Of a stretch of DNA of 64,000 nucleotides, positions 11,746-24,792 are shown one piece after another. Source of the DNA: Branchiostoma belcheri (lineage: Eukaryota; Chordata; Leptocardii; Amphioxiformes; Branchiostomatidae); the NCBI RefSeq assembly GCF_001625305.1, contig NW_017804098.1, positions 801,593 through 865,592 of the forward strand, in the 5' to 3' direction. Both the position numbers and the translations under genes were made by a program. How positions within the stretch are numbered: position 1 is the first letter of the stretch; each line of letters begins with the position of its first letter. The notes under the pieces were generated by a model, which worked only from the letters and a program-made list of their open reading frames with translations, was not told where the DNA came from and searched no databases.

Positions 11746-14700
11746 ACGTTACATACTGTAATCACAGTATCAATCAATCAAGGACTTGATTTATTTTTGA
11801 ATGTTGATAGCTTATTCGGCCATATAGTATGTAACGTTATATCAGAAAAGTCATCAAATTTTCTCTTCGAGTATTTTGTCCCAAGCTACAAGCAAGTGGT
11901 TGTGTTGAAACTGCTACGTCCTGTTTTACTTATGAATCAATTGATAGGCACTAAATTCAAATGAATTCTTTTCTATTGTTACAAAGCCTTCATAACACGA
12001 GTAACAAGATCTATGACAACTTTATGGTGATGAAATAAGGTTATCATTTTATCATTTGTCATTGTGAAGGAAGTTAATGTAAAACCAGACAATTCATTCA
12101 CTCCAGCCCTAACAGTAACATGATCTTACCCATTGGTACCAGCTGGCAATGATGTCATCAGCCACCAGGAAGCAGTAGATAACATGAGGTAAACTTCTTG
12201 GAACCTCCTATTTATGGTAGAAACCTTATACACCTTTACATGAGGTGTGTCTGTTCAGCAGGTTAATGGGGACAGTGGCCCTGGTCCAACTTCTTCAACT
12301 TGTTTTCTACCATGACTTTGTTTCGTAGAAACATTCACTTACTGAGGATGTATAATCAGACACATGGGGACCAATGTCTGGCAGTTTTCTGTTTAGTGAG
12401 ACTGACTTATCTGCAAAGACACATATGGTACACACAACAAGAGTTTGACAATTTCAGTAAGGTCATTTCCAGTCTCATTGAAAGGATGTCCTATATATCT
12501 ATAGACAGCAGTTAATGGGTTTGAGTATCCAACATGTGTAAAGAAAATTTCAAGGTTGTTTTGGTTGTGCATATTATGATTATCTCTCTAATCATTATTT
12601 GCCTATAATCATTTTTCTTGTACACTTGTACTATAATTTCAGCTTGTCTTTAGCTTTTTCAACTTGGTTTGCCTCCCACAAATGTACCAGTATACTAGTA
12701 GTAATGGAGTGAAACAAGCTCATGAGTATCTGCAGTCTGGTTATCAGTTATACCAGTGACATACCTGCCAACATTTATCATGTTATCAGAGGTAGATTTC
12801 AGGAAAGGATCGTCAACACTGAGACAGCTGCTTCCCTATTCCTTCCTGTCATCAAATGTCAGTTTTGGTGCCAATGGCATGAAGCTGTGCCGCCTGAATT
12901 CCATCCTAGTTAGGTTTACATCCCCTTTGATGGTTGAAGGAAGTGACCACTGAGGCTGGTGTAACCAAACATGGGTTGACCTTTAGGCTATACATGGACA
13001 GCAGCCATGCAGTTTAATTTACAAGCTCTAGTAAAATTACATCTCCTGCAATCTCACAAGATATGTTTTGGATAATGTAATTTGATTTCTTAGAAATACC
13101 GCATAGTAATTCTATTGAAAAATTTGCAACATTATTCAACTTTGTCCCATTCTTTTAATAATTTATCTGGTTGTTCATATTTAGTGTGATTGGTTATCAA
13201 CTTAACTTTTTGCTTGTGTCAGCTTTTTTGCAACCTTAGATTATAAACTATGTTTGGGATTATTCAATATACCTGCTCAGGATTCTTGCTGTGTTTTATT
13301 AGTGACAACTGTGCAGACCATCTGGATACAGACCAATTTGGCACAGTGTTTTCATGCCTCTGCCAACTTTTGTATTTGTTAATATCTGTGCCAGAGTAGG
13401 TGGGAGTACCAGCAGACAGCCTGGATTTCGATTAGTTTTGATACCACCTGGGCAGATTGCCTATAGTAGTATACATGTAATTGATAACAAAGTTTGAGAC
13501 ACAGAGCTGCATATTTCTCTGTGAGAATCTATGAACAGACAACAGTATTTGGAGTAGCCTTCAGCTGCAAGACAGGTGGTTATCCAATTTTTATCATACC
13601 CATACTGGGATGGTACATGTAGATCACACATCTTTTAAAAGGGGCTTACTAAAAGAGAATATTATTCCTATATATGGGAAATGATATGAGGATAATAAAG
13701 AACCCAGTCCAAGGCTCTCAGGAACAGGTGGAGAGCTGCTGTCTATAGTCTGTAGTCTTGGCCCTGGAATCATTTTGATTAAAAGAACATTTTGTTTGTA
13801 TCATAGAAGGGAAGCTGTCGTAAACATTCAGTGTAAAACATGCTGTAGACCCCCTGCCTTGAGCTGCCATAGGGAACAGGAACAAGGCTTGGGGATGATG
13901 TCATCAGGAAACAGTGCTGCCTTTATTTTACATCCCAAAGTTCTACACAAATCTGCAGGCTTGATTATGGAAGAACTTGTTTCAGGAGATTATTAGCTTT
14001 CCCACGCATTGTAAATTGATTTTGTTAAACATTAGACATGAAATTGAATGAATAAAACAGGTCATACTCTGTGGCAGATTGCAATCCACTACACCAACAT
14101 TTCTGGTGTGTGTGGAACTAGTCAAGTCTGGATGATTCCAAAAATGATTTTATGTCATTTTATATTTGTTTATGGCAAAGGCAATTATAACTTGTATTAA
14201 CTACTTATCTGGATATTTTCATACTTACATTTGAGAACTTGAAGGCTAGTGCATTATATTTTACCCTTCAACTGGACAACCACGTCAGATCTAGTCTCAT
14301 ATTTCAACAAAATGTTTAACTTACAAGCCAGTCAAATCCCAAAAGTTCCATTTTCAATACATGTACATGTATATAGAAATACAGCATTGGTGGCCTTTCC
14401 CTATAAATTTCTGCATCATATGAAGTAATCCAGAGAAAATCCAGGCAACCCAACTAGTCTGTGATGAACTCCCCAGGCTCAGTTGGATCCCAAGTGATAA
14501 TTTTATTAGGTGCCATTAACATGTGGCTGGCAATGAGAGAATGATGTCATCTCCCAGTAGGGAACTCCATTAACTTAATAGAGGGGTGAAATTCCCTCCC
14601 TGTCCTGTCTGTTCTCTAAGCTACTGCATCAATTAAGGGAGGGGCACTGATTTGTTATGTAAACAGGACAGTTCCAGCATTGCAAAAATTGACCTACTTG

Positions 14701-17700
14701 ACCTATTTAGGGCTTTAGTTTTTCCTGAATGATTTTGATGTTGCAAGTAAATGTGTTTAGATCATTCTCTGATAAACATGGGGAGCAATCACCTCTTGAA
14801 AGCTGAAGGAAAGGAGTTCATCCAAAGGAACCACAAGTATAAAGCCTGTCCTATACATGGCCAGATAAAGACAATGTCATGCTGCTGTATGTCCACATTG
14901 TAAGTTGCCATTTTGAAAATTTTTATGCCCCAACTGTTGCATAGAAAAGTTTACTCAGGGTCACAAGAAGGAATGTGACTCTTGGCAAGGAACATTATTT
15001 AGAATTCAAGCCTTCCAAATAGTGTTCCATGCCAGGGGACACATCAACCTTAGACTGACCAATGAAATCACAGGATTCCAGAGGAGGTGTGATAATGACA
15101 GTTGTGTTCAGACTGGCATGTGCTATTTTCAGACACTCCTGTCTGCACTGAAGGCCTCCCACTCAGGGTTCACTAGGCCACTGGGTTCAGGATTGGAGGA
15201 GGTGTAAAGTTTGCACAACGTGACTTCTCACATCGTTGTGTGGCAGTACTGGTGGGCATACGTACTGTCCTTATCTTATAAGTACATGTTCGGTTCATTG
15301 TAACCTGTCCTATTTTATTGTCGCATTTTTATTGTATTGCTCTCAAAAAGACAATTTTTTGGCAACTCAAATAAGGCTATTAAAATGAGCAACATAAAAT
15401 ATTTCTCTGTCGAATATTTCATTCTGATTTTTTACCTGAATGGCTCTAATACTGCAGTATGGAGTGGCAATGTTGCAGCAAAATGAGGGCAATCTGTATA
15501 TGTAATGTGCAGTAAGCATGTACAGGGCAATCAGTCCAACGATTGTCATTTGTTGGGGCGTATACGTAACAGTGTCAATCTGCAGAGGTCGTGATTTACT
15601 TTGGGACTTTCTTAAGCAAACACAAGGTGAGAGAAACAAAGGTTCATGTGGTAGAAGCAAACTTATAATTGTTGACCAGACGGACTCAAGTACCACCCTG
15701 CCAAAGCCAAAAGTCAATGATAATGCCAAAGATTTCGTCACTCAAAATCAAAGTAACTATTGGAGAGTAGAAGTGCTACTCTACCAGCCCCGGGTTCTTT
15801 GTTGTGCAATCTGTATAATCGATAAACACGACTGAGCATAGTGTTCACTTCAAAGTAGCAAGTTCACTTTTAGATTTTCTGCTCAAGTTTGCAAAAACCA
15901 CATCAATTATGTGAATTTTATGTACAAACGAAGTCTGTTTTACCTTCTCCATTTTTGCAGAGTATCTTACACAAGCACTGACTTGTGGAAGATACCGGAA
16001 CAGGGTTCCAATTGGAACTTAACTGAGCTATGAATAGCAGCTTGATTTTATTTGGGGACAGTTTGATTTTTGTACTTTGGCACACTTCGTTCCCACATCA
16101 GTCAAACCTACAGTTGCCTCTGAAGCCTTTCATCAAGAAATCTCACACTCTTAATCAATAATTTTTTCCCTAAGTAGGTTTTCTATCAGCCATGATGAAA
16201 GGTTCATGACCAACAGATCTCACAGGCACAGCCCTCTGGCAAATGTTGACTTTTCACACTTGGGCTAACCAGCTTTGGACACCCAAAGCTCAACGTATTT
16301 ACTTATGTTGGCGGCACAGATCAAAGGGTTTGGTGTTTGCTCTTCAAGTCTAATTGGACAATCAGCAGCTCTTGTCATATTTGGCACCAATCTTTACTTG
16401 GCGCCAGACGGCAAATATATGCCTGGTGCATGCTTAGTTTTGCCGTGCTCAGCTAGTCTGGATTCTTCACGCCGGATTGCTGAATGGCTTCTACTGGAGG
16501 ATCCTGAACTGTGCACTGATGAACTTTGAGTTTGACTTCCTTCCCAAGGATTGTGGGGTGGAACTTCCTCAGAACTATGCACCAGTCCTGGCAATGACCT
16601 AACACCGGGTTAAGCTGACAAGTATTATAACTAGAGTTATTACTCTTGGCATTACTCAATATGTCACTCTTAAGTTTAAAATATTGCTTTACAATTATTT
16701 ACAGCAAGATTATTCAGGTTCAGTAGATGGTTGGATCATGATATGATAAGATAAGGATAGGTTATATATATGTATATCGTATATATACATGTACAGTTCC
16801 TCTTTGCTCAGAATTCATACTTGCTTGCCTACTTGAATATCAGGTTCATTGACACAGATATACTGAAACATAATACTTGGTACCGAAAATGTTGAGTCCG
16901 CTATATTTGAGTGATGATAAATCATATGATCAATTGCCCTTTGGTTCCAGTGGAAAGTTCAAATTTTCTTGCTGAACTTCCTTGACAAAGTCATTAAAAT
17001 ACATGTGTAACAGTGTCATGTTGACATATTAAGAATATTGTATCACCGTGTTTTGGGAATGGGGGTTACTTGTGGTATGTGGGTATGGCAGGTTTCTCCT
17101 GAGGGCAAACGTGCGGTGTGCCTGGTGTTACCCAGAGCTGTTCTGTCAGTCACCAAGCAGGAGTGCAGGGTTTGGCCACAAAGCGTGACACTTGTTTTCC
17201 CTCACTTCTCCCCCCAGGCACTTTGTGCAGCAGTTCCTAATTTGTTCTGACACATGAGAGCCTCAGTTGACACTGTAGGATTCTCAGAAGTTCTGCTGCT
17301 GGCAAAGTTGAGCACAGAGATGACAGCTGTTTTGTGACAGGTGCTACCGTACACCATCTTATAATAAAGTTATATACTAGTGTTCTGATAATTTTAATAC
17401 ATGCAGGTATCTCCAACCACATTTCATTTCTTTTATATCGAGGGGATTGATTCGGGGACAATGCATTAGATAGCTGGTTAAGTTATTTCTCTTCTCCGTA
17501 AGCTCTGGACTTTGTTTTCTGTCTTTTTCACAGATAAGACATAAGATATACAATGTCACTCACTGCCACAATGTAATTACAGTAAAGGGGGTAAAAATAT
17601 TGATTTTGTGCTGTTCCAACAGCCAATCAGAAGTGTACAAGTGTTGTTATTAATGCTCTGTAATACAGCATACATGTATCATTGCAATGCAAGCATAAGC

Positions 17701-18267
17701 CTCATAGTCATATTTGGCCTGGTTCTATTATTAACAAGTGTTACATCAGACATGTGGCTGCCTTGCACCTTCTCACATGACCTTCTCTAACACTCTTTAC
17801 TTATTGCCTATCAATGTCGCAACCGGAATTGCTGGCATGTAATACAACGATAAGAACTGTATACATAGGGTCAGGTGAGGTTATGCACATGCTCTGGGAT
17901 CATATATTCACAATGTAATTGCTAACAATGTACAAATACATGTATTCTGAGGGCCTCTCTGATGCCATCCTTTCCTTGAATTCTTTTATCCAGCTTTAAA
18001 GTTACCATGGTGTTTCAGGAGGCCATACATTTGTTACAATATGAATATCAATTGATTTTAGATGGCTATAAATAGATTGTACTTCACTCCTTTCACCTCA
18101 CAATTATGTTTGCAGATCTGATATAAGAAGTCAATTTACCAGGATATCTCCTATTGTCTGAGAGCAGCAAACTTCACAATAACTCATACATTCTTTATAT
18201 GTTTTAGCTTTATAGAATACTGTTCCCATACATCATGTGTTTCTTATGTCTTTCAACTGTTCAGGGC

Positions 18268-18395
18268 AAAATATGAGCATTTTGCACTTGATTCTGAATT
18301 TTTATTTTTATTTGCAAATCAGAAAAAAATGAAGCGGGCGAATCCATTAACCAAGAAATTAAATTGGTGTGGCCTAATCCTGCTATATTTGCCAG
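18268..18395. repeat. Dispersed repeat, copy 1 (second copy near 61320)
   Basis: The order GAGCATTTTG, TTGATTC, a T-rich run, then TTGCAAATCAGAAAAAAATG, GCGAATCC and TTGGTGTGGC is repeated in the same order at about 61318-61437. The copies are diverged and contain no open frame. The type of element cannot be told from two fragments. Confidence 0.6.
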
Positions 18396-20899
18396 GTCCC
18401 GCATAACTGGAGAATAAACATTTTGGAGATGATGTACCATATTTGAGTCTTCCTTATCTACTGCTGGATTGTCCTAGTCACAAAGGCCACAACCTCTAAC
18501 CTGAATTGATGACCTGTCCAGCAATTATGCATTCATTACATGTCATCTGATGCCAACAATACTTTTCTTGGTCTTAGGTCATTCTTTCTTATCTTTCTTA
18601 GGACATACCAAAGTTGATTGAATGCTTCTCAAGCTTTTCCAAGAGAGCAAGAGGAAGGAACCCGAAGGTTCCCACGTTAATGCATGTGTGGTACAGAAAG
18701 GTGATATAGATGTATCAGTGCATATGCATCTACCAACGTTATGTATTAGTTGATTAGGTGGTAACTTCAAGGGGCCTGTGAACCATTGAAGTTGATAGAA
18801 CTTGAATTTTTGTCCATAGATAGTGAAATCAGCAAAGACAAATTGTTTCAATCAAAGCTAGTTGACCATAAAATAAATATCTATAGATTTACCAAGTGTC
18901 CATCTAAGGCTTTTATGGTCATATTAACTTAGATGGTACATGATCAGAAATGCCACATGTTGTAGGACGTTTGAATGCTTTTTCTTCTAAAACAAATTTA
19001 AAGCAGCAGTGATGAGAAACAAGATGTGGTGTTACCTATGCCCTGGAGAGCAGTGAACCTACCCATAGATAAAAGTAGGTCAAGGGTAGTGGGTACAGTG
19101 CCTTAAGATGATTATATGGTGCTGGTAACAGAATGTGGTCTGTTTCCATTGTTTCCCACACAAATTTCAGGCCTGACTTCTCCAAAACAGCCCACTACTA
19201 TCACATCTGGACAACTAATATAGCCCAAGGACAGCCACATATGGGTCTTAGGACATGTTATATTGTTAACCCTAGGTCTTCTTTATACATGCAACTAAAG
19301 TATTGTACCATAATCTCCAAGCAGATATAAAGATCTGGTTCACTCTGTTTTATGCATGTTTCTCCAACATATAATACCTATTCGTAGTAGTGTACCTTTT
19401 TAAGTCTTTGTCTCCACTTGGACGACATGAAAGTTAGGAAATAGCAAAATTTGATACATTTGTAGATACATTTCTGAAATTGGAAAGAATAGTAGTATTT
19501 AAAAAAATCAACAACGATTAGGCAGATGGTGAGATTTATTTTCGATTTTGATACAGTTGCCAATGCATAAGATAATGGTGACAGTGCTAATACCCAGAAG
19601 GTATTCATTTACCACAGGTCAAAGTGCTCCTCCCTGTTCTAATCAAGTGCTACTGTCTGCTGTCACTTGGGATGATCTGGGATGAGAAAGATAAATTACT
19701 CCCAGTTACACTGTATGAAACATTATTCCATGTCCTCATTGATAGCCTACAGGCATTCCATGTTTAATACCCAGCTTTTAAAAGAAGTAATAGAAGTAAT
19801 ATGTATCCATCAATATGTCCTCATAAATTATGGTTAGTACTTGCATTAAATATTAGCTGTCTGCATGGGTATTACTGAATAATTGGAAGGAACAATGTAA
19901 TCATCAAATGTTTTGCTTCTGCTTTGTTTTCTATACTTTCAGAGATTTCTAATATGGTATAGTTCACATGCTTGTACATATTACTAACATCTTCCATATT
20001 GAGAAAGATCTCACAGCTTAATGAAATCGTGATTCACGGAGTCACACTGTAGACACTATTGATAGATCTAATATCCCTTGGGAAAGTACTATATTTGTGA
20101 CTGGGATATTTGCAGACATCATGCCTAGCAAATATGGATGCTCACAGCAAGTACATGTAAAAGCTTTTAATGGCTTTTAGTTCTTGCCTTAATTCAAATT
20201 TTGCTTCTTTCACATTAGTTCACACTGATACTAGATTTGAGAAAAGTCTATGACTTTGAAATGTGTCATGGACATAGGTGTTACCACAGTGTCAACATGT
20301 ATGGAAAATTGCCAGTTACAATTTCATGGCCAGGCAATATTGCATGTTCACCAGATCATATTACTTATTTTAAACCTTTGGAACTAACAATTTCACACTA
20401 CATGCTCACATTGATGAGTACTTGTAATAAATGTGTATATGACGTATTGACAACATCATAAGACCTTTGAACAGGTTCCAATGAATCAAGAGCCTTAAAT
20501 ATATAGAGATAGAGACATATAAGCCATTTCAGTCCATTTCAGTAATATATCATGTCTTGCCATAATAGGGATAGGGAGGGACAGTGTGTACTTGGTTTCA
20601 TCCCAGAGACTGCTGAAAAAGTCACTCTTTTTGGATAGACAAGAAAATGAATCGTAAGGATGACATCTTGGGGCAAGGTGAGTGGATGACCTTAGAGGGA
20701 ACTGCAGACTTCCTCCCCAGACAACAATGTTCCTAGATCAAATGCTCTAGGATTAATGAAATGGGATCATACAGCACCACACAATAAACAACAGATTCAA
20801 TCATGGCTGCTATTCCTTTATTACTAGTAGTTCACAGGGTTAGGGCCCCTTCAGAAAAGCATGGAAGTCAGGGGGGAAATTTCCACCTCTTACTCCCTG

Positions 20900-21367
20900 C
20901 AAGTCACCACACTTTATTTTTATCATGGGCATGTGTGCAGTATCAAATGGTCACATGTCCATACCTGCACTGGCTCTCTGAAATATTGCTTTACTTGTGC
21001 CCTAATTACCTCCGGGGAAGGAGATATCCTTCCGCGAGGAGGTTTTACTATGGTTCGAAACATTTCTGTCAGCAGCTGTTTCTCGCGATCGGCTGGACGG
21101 ATTTGTCTGTGGTTCGGTATACGTATTGCTATTGGGCTGCAGATGATGCAGAACGTTTTTGTTTAATTGCATATGTGTTTATGGGCGTCGAAATAAAAGG
21201 TTTTTAAGTGCTCCGGACACCCCCGCCATGCTGAAAATGGTAATTACCATGTTGTTAAGGAATGGGGCGGTTGCAGTTTTGGGTCTTAGCATTCAAAAGG
21301 GGTCAAACAGAGGGGTGTCTGGTTCCGATAAAAATTTTGGGTGACGGCGCAGCAATGACGGCGCGGG
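20900..21367 (+). repeat. 468-bp unit, copy 1 of an exact direct duplication
   Basis: This unit, from CAAGTCACCACAC to GACGGCGCGGG, is repeated base for base at 21369-21836 with only one N between the copies. Exactness plus the N points to two overlapping contigs joined without merging, so a single copy probably exists in the genome. The open frames in this unit (up to 134 codons from 20803) have no recognisable domain. The unit is more GC- and CpG-rich than its surroundings. Confidence 0.85.
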
Positions 21368-21368
21368 N
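21368..21368. other. Assembly gap placeholder (single N)
   Basis: The only ambiguous base I saw in the window. It sits exactly at the junction of two identical 468-bp copies, which marks a contig join rather than a sequencing error. Confidence 0.85.
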
Positions 21369-21836
21369 CAAGTCACCACACTTTATTTTTATCATGGGCA
21401 TGTGTGCAGTATCAAATGGTCACATGTCCATACCTGCACTGGCTCTCTGAAATATTGCTTTACTTGTGCCCTAATTACCTCCGGGGAAGGAGATATCCTT
21501 CCGCGAGGAGGTTTTACTATGGTTCGAAACATTTCTGTCAGCAGCTGTTTCTCGCGATCGGCTGGACGGATTTGTCTGTGGTTCGGTATACGTATTGCTA
21601 TTGGGCTGCAGATGATGCAGAACGTTTTTGTTTAATTGCATATGTGTTTATGGGCGTCGAAATAAAAGGTTTTTAAGTGCTCCGGACACCCCCGCCATGC
21701 TGAAAATGGTAATTACCATGTTGTTAAGGAATGGGGCGGTTGCAGTTTTGGGTCTTAGCATTCAAAAGGGGTCAAACAGAGGGGTGTCTGGTTCCGATAA
21801 AAATTTTGGGTGACGGCGCAGCAATGACGGCGCGGG
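21369..21836 (+). repeat. 468-bp unit, copy 2, running into a GC-rich minisatellite
   Basis: Identical by eye to 20900-21367. The end of this copy continues into a short degenerate tandem run of TGACGGCGCGGG-like units to about 21880, a composition unlike the AT-rich flanks. The unit also contains a hairpin-like CCTCCGGGGAAGGAGATATC segment that resembles the ends of dispersed repeats. Confidence 0.85.
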
Positions 21837-24577
21837 ATGACGGCGGGGGTAATGGCGCGGGTGACGGTGCAGGCTGTCAGATACGTTAATCAACAGTCCA
21901 TACCGAACCAACCGTCAGTAGCCATCAAACACATACAAACATATTACGCACATAACTTTCATACTACACACAAACAAATAACCTAAACCAATAGAAAACA
22001 AAAAAACCCGGAGGTTTGAAATCTACGATTTCCCTTGTTCATTTTTTCTGGTGGAACAGCTTTAATTAAGAATTCCAGGAATTGACAATTTAATCATTTA
22101 ATCTACTCCAAGCAGCTGTGGGGATATGGCCATTATTTTCTTCCAAGTCAGGTATTGATCACTTCATATGCATGGCAGAACTTGTTCCATAATATAGTTA
22201 AACTATGATAATCATCATCATCTATCAACCAGGTTCAAGCTATAGTTACAGTTACTGACTTATAGTTTTTGAAAAAACACTGACAATGTATACCTAGATC
22301 TCTTTACCTACATGATGTTGTTTGAGTATGAGCAATGTTGATAAACTTGGCATGTCAGTAAGGAAGAAGAGATGTTAAAACTGACTGTAAACGTGCAAAA
22401 ACATCCCTGCCATAGGCTACAGTAATTTGAAACCAAGCAGTATTCCATGTTAGCTGGGTTGATAAAGAAGGAATACATGAAAACCAGAAGTCAGTCATTT
22501 GCTGATGGGAGTACATTCCATGGGATGAATTTCCTTTTTGATGTGTATGGTATCTTCTTTGATGTGTCTTTAGATGTGCAGATGAGAATGTAGGAGTGTT
22601 TGTGGGGAATTATATCCATGCTCCATCTCAGTCCTCCCTCCATCTGAACCTCATTACCAACATTTTTGTGATAGACATGATAAAGGTTGACTTCCATTCT
22701 GCACCTGTTTCCTATTGCTCTGGAGACTACAGAGGAGGTGTCCTGCATTGTTAGAGGCTGCTTTCAGGGGTGACTCATCTCTATGTGAAGTGGATGATGC
22801 ATGGATAATAAAAGCTACAAAAAGGTTTAAAAATGTGAATTTCATCAATTATCTGTTAAATATTGATGAATAAAAAGATTTTTGAAGCATTGGTCATGTG
22901 CCTTAAAATAGCCACTGGTTCACCCTGACAAGATTTCCTTTTTGTCTAGAGAATAGTGATAATCCAGTATGGAATTTTAATCTGACCAAGGAGGTTATAC
23001 TTATAGTGTATAACCTCGGATCTGACATACTGATTGTTCTTGAAAAAAGGACACAAATACAGAGTGAAGCTGATACTGTATATGAAGCTTTCATTATCAT
23101 GATAGATAACTATTGAAGATTACTGACATTGTGGTTGTAGATAATGATTGATGTTTCAGAATACTGTTAATCCAACATGTTCCCCTCGTTGTGACTGGTC
23201 TGTGTACATGTGGGAACTAGCTACTGGTCTTTGTATCATGTTTGAAACTTTGAGTGGGAATATGTTACAAAACATCCTTCTATGGTAAGATCAGAGTAGT
23301 CTACGAAATTTAGCCAGTGTTATTTGACAAATCTGTCTGATCTAAAGGCTGAAATGATGGTAGGAATTCTGTAGTCTCCTTGCATATGTCTTACAGATGG
23401 CTCATCCCTGGGACTAATCTGAGTAGGCTGTCTGTGATATGTTAGGTGTCCTGTCTGGTCCTGAAGGGTCTGAGCACCCCACTGTCCCTAACAGGTGATT
23501 TATGGGACCTCCCACTCCCCACAAGTCCTGATAAATGGCAGAAATGTCCTAGCTATCATTAGAATCTATACAAACTTTGTGAGAAGAAATTTGAGATCTA
23601 TTCAAATTCTAGTAAAATGGCACAATGTAACATAAGATTAATGGGTTTGGTTGCTTGCTGTCTGGATATTTTTGTCAGCAAGAACAAGGCACGCTTCTCT
23701 TGTGCTCCTGAAGATAAACAGAGTTTCCTCCTTACCCTTTTCAAGTAACGCATATCAAGAATGAATAGTGAACACTTTTGACCAAACATTGTTCATGTGC
23801 TTAGATCTAGATCTACCATGACTTTTTGCAAAGTATCTTTCAACCAGAAAATCAGCTGGAAGAAATTATAGCTTAGCCTGGAATTACAGGTGTAAAATAT
23901 TTATTTTGAAGGGTAGATGGGGTGGGAGGATGAAATAAGGTTATTCATCTGTAGTAAGCTCATTCCCTCCTACATAAGTAAAAGTTCATGAGTGTTGGTG
24001 GAAACACATTGAGTGTAATCCACCCTTCCTTGTTTATGATGTGTTGAGTGAGGTTTATTGCCATTTCTAATGCAGTCAGCATGAACTGCGGGGAAACTGA
24101 GCAGAAAAGGTCAATAAGTTCTGGTGATGATGGTGGGCCCTGGAGTATCACATTATTTCCCATGGAACTAATTGCTAAACCCTACTCCTCCAATGAATGT
24201 TCCAGTGGCAACAGGAATTACAAGCCCTCTTTGTTACATGTTGCCTGGAACATTTGGGGAATTTGCCAAATTCCTCCCACATTTTAGGATAATGACTTAA
24301 CCATGTAGGCAATTTCCAATGTTTGAATGGGTATGGAGTTGTGAAAAGTGGAGCTGGAGAAGAGAAAGTAGACAGTCCCAGCACCATCATTTATCTAGGC
24401 ATTAGCCTGGCTCACATACTAAAGCAAGGTCAAAAGAATTTTGTTTAATCGCTTGGAACATAGTCACGATCTCTCAGACTTTTCCAGGTCATTAGCTACT
24501 TTGTGGTCTATCACCTGAAAAAGCATCTCTCTTTCAAACCTGTTCTGCCTCAGCTTAAATTCTGGTAGACACAGCTT
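21837..24577. other. Non-coding sequence, no gene supported
   Basis: AT-rich beyond about 21900. Apart from the micro-insertion at 22980-23026 I see no feature. Open frames are short and lack known motifs. Confidence 0.45.
22980..23026. mobile_element. Palindromic micro-insertion with 7-bp target duplication (copy b)
   Basis: The left arm CAAGGAGGTTATAC begins at 22987. The right arm ends at 23019 and has decayed (CCTCGG instead of CCTCCTTG), leaving a 10-base perfect stem GAGGTTATAC. Direct repeats ATCTGAC flank it at 22980-22986 and 23020-23026. The arm sequence is close to that of copy a at 8248, so the two belong to one family. Confidence 0.7.
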
Positions 24578-24792
24578 ACATCCGTGTCCATAATATCACC
24601 AGGGTCTGTAATATCGCCACCTTGAGAAAAAGTGTGCTTAAAGATATTTTACTGCAACATACCCTAGGTATGTACGTTTTAGGTGTGCAGGATTGCATAC
24701 CAAAAGTTATGTTGCAGTAAAAATATCTTTAAGCACACTTTTTCTCAAGGTGGCGATATTATAGACCCTGGTGATATTATGGACACGGATGT
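24578..24792. mobile_element. 215-bp fold-back (hairpin) element, copy 2
   Basis: Same sequence family and same length as 4612-4826. It starts ACATCCGTGTCCATAATATC and ends in the inverted copy, with arms of about 90 bases differing at a few positions and an asymmetric centre near 24665-24705. TA dinucleotides flank it when the boundary is shifted by one base. No coding capacity. Confidence 0.8.

Larger units (their letters stand above)
8286..20899. other. Non-coding sequence with simple repeats, no gene supported
   Basis: About 12.6 kb of AT-rich DNA. I see a TG-rich microsatellite near 8918-8940 and related short segments near 10600-10655 and 11855-11910 (both contain ATTTTCTCTT and CCCAAGCTACAA). 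Several exon-like open stretches, such as the minus strand at 12130-12205, lack a family match or strong splice partners. No RNA gene was recognised. Confidence 0.45.

Noticed and set aside
12130-12205. Minus-strand exon-like segment with a GTAAGA donor
   Set aside because: The peptide reads well, but the acceptor side lacks a polypyrimidine tract and there is no partner exon or family match.
20803-21676. Repeated open frames of 77-134 codons
   Set aside because: They are duplicated by the assembly artefact around the N, and the peptides show no domain.
24250-24284. Possible extra micro-palindrome (GGAATTT/AAATTCC) between ACATTT repeats
   Set aside because: Its ends do not match the CAWGGA family and the flanking repeat is only 6 bases, so it may be chance.
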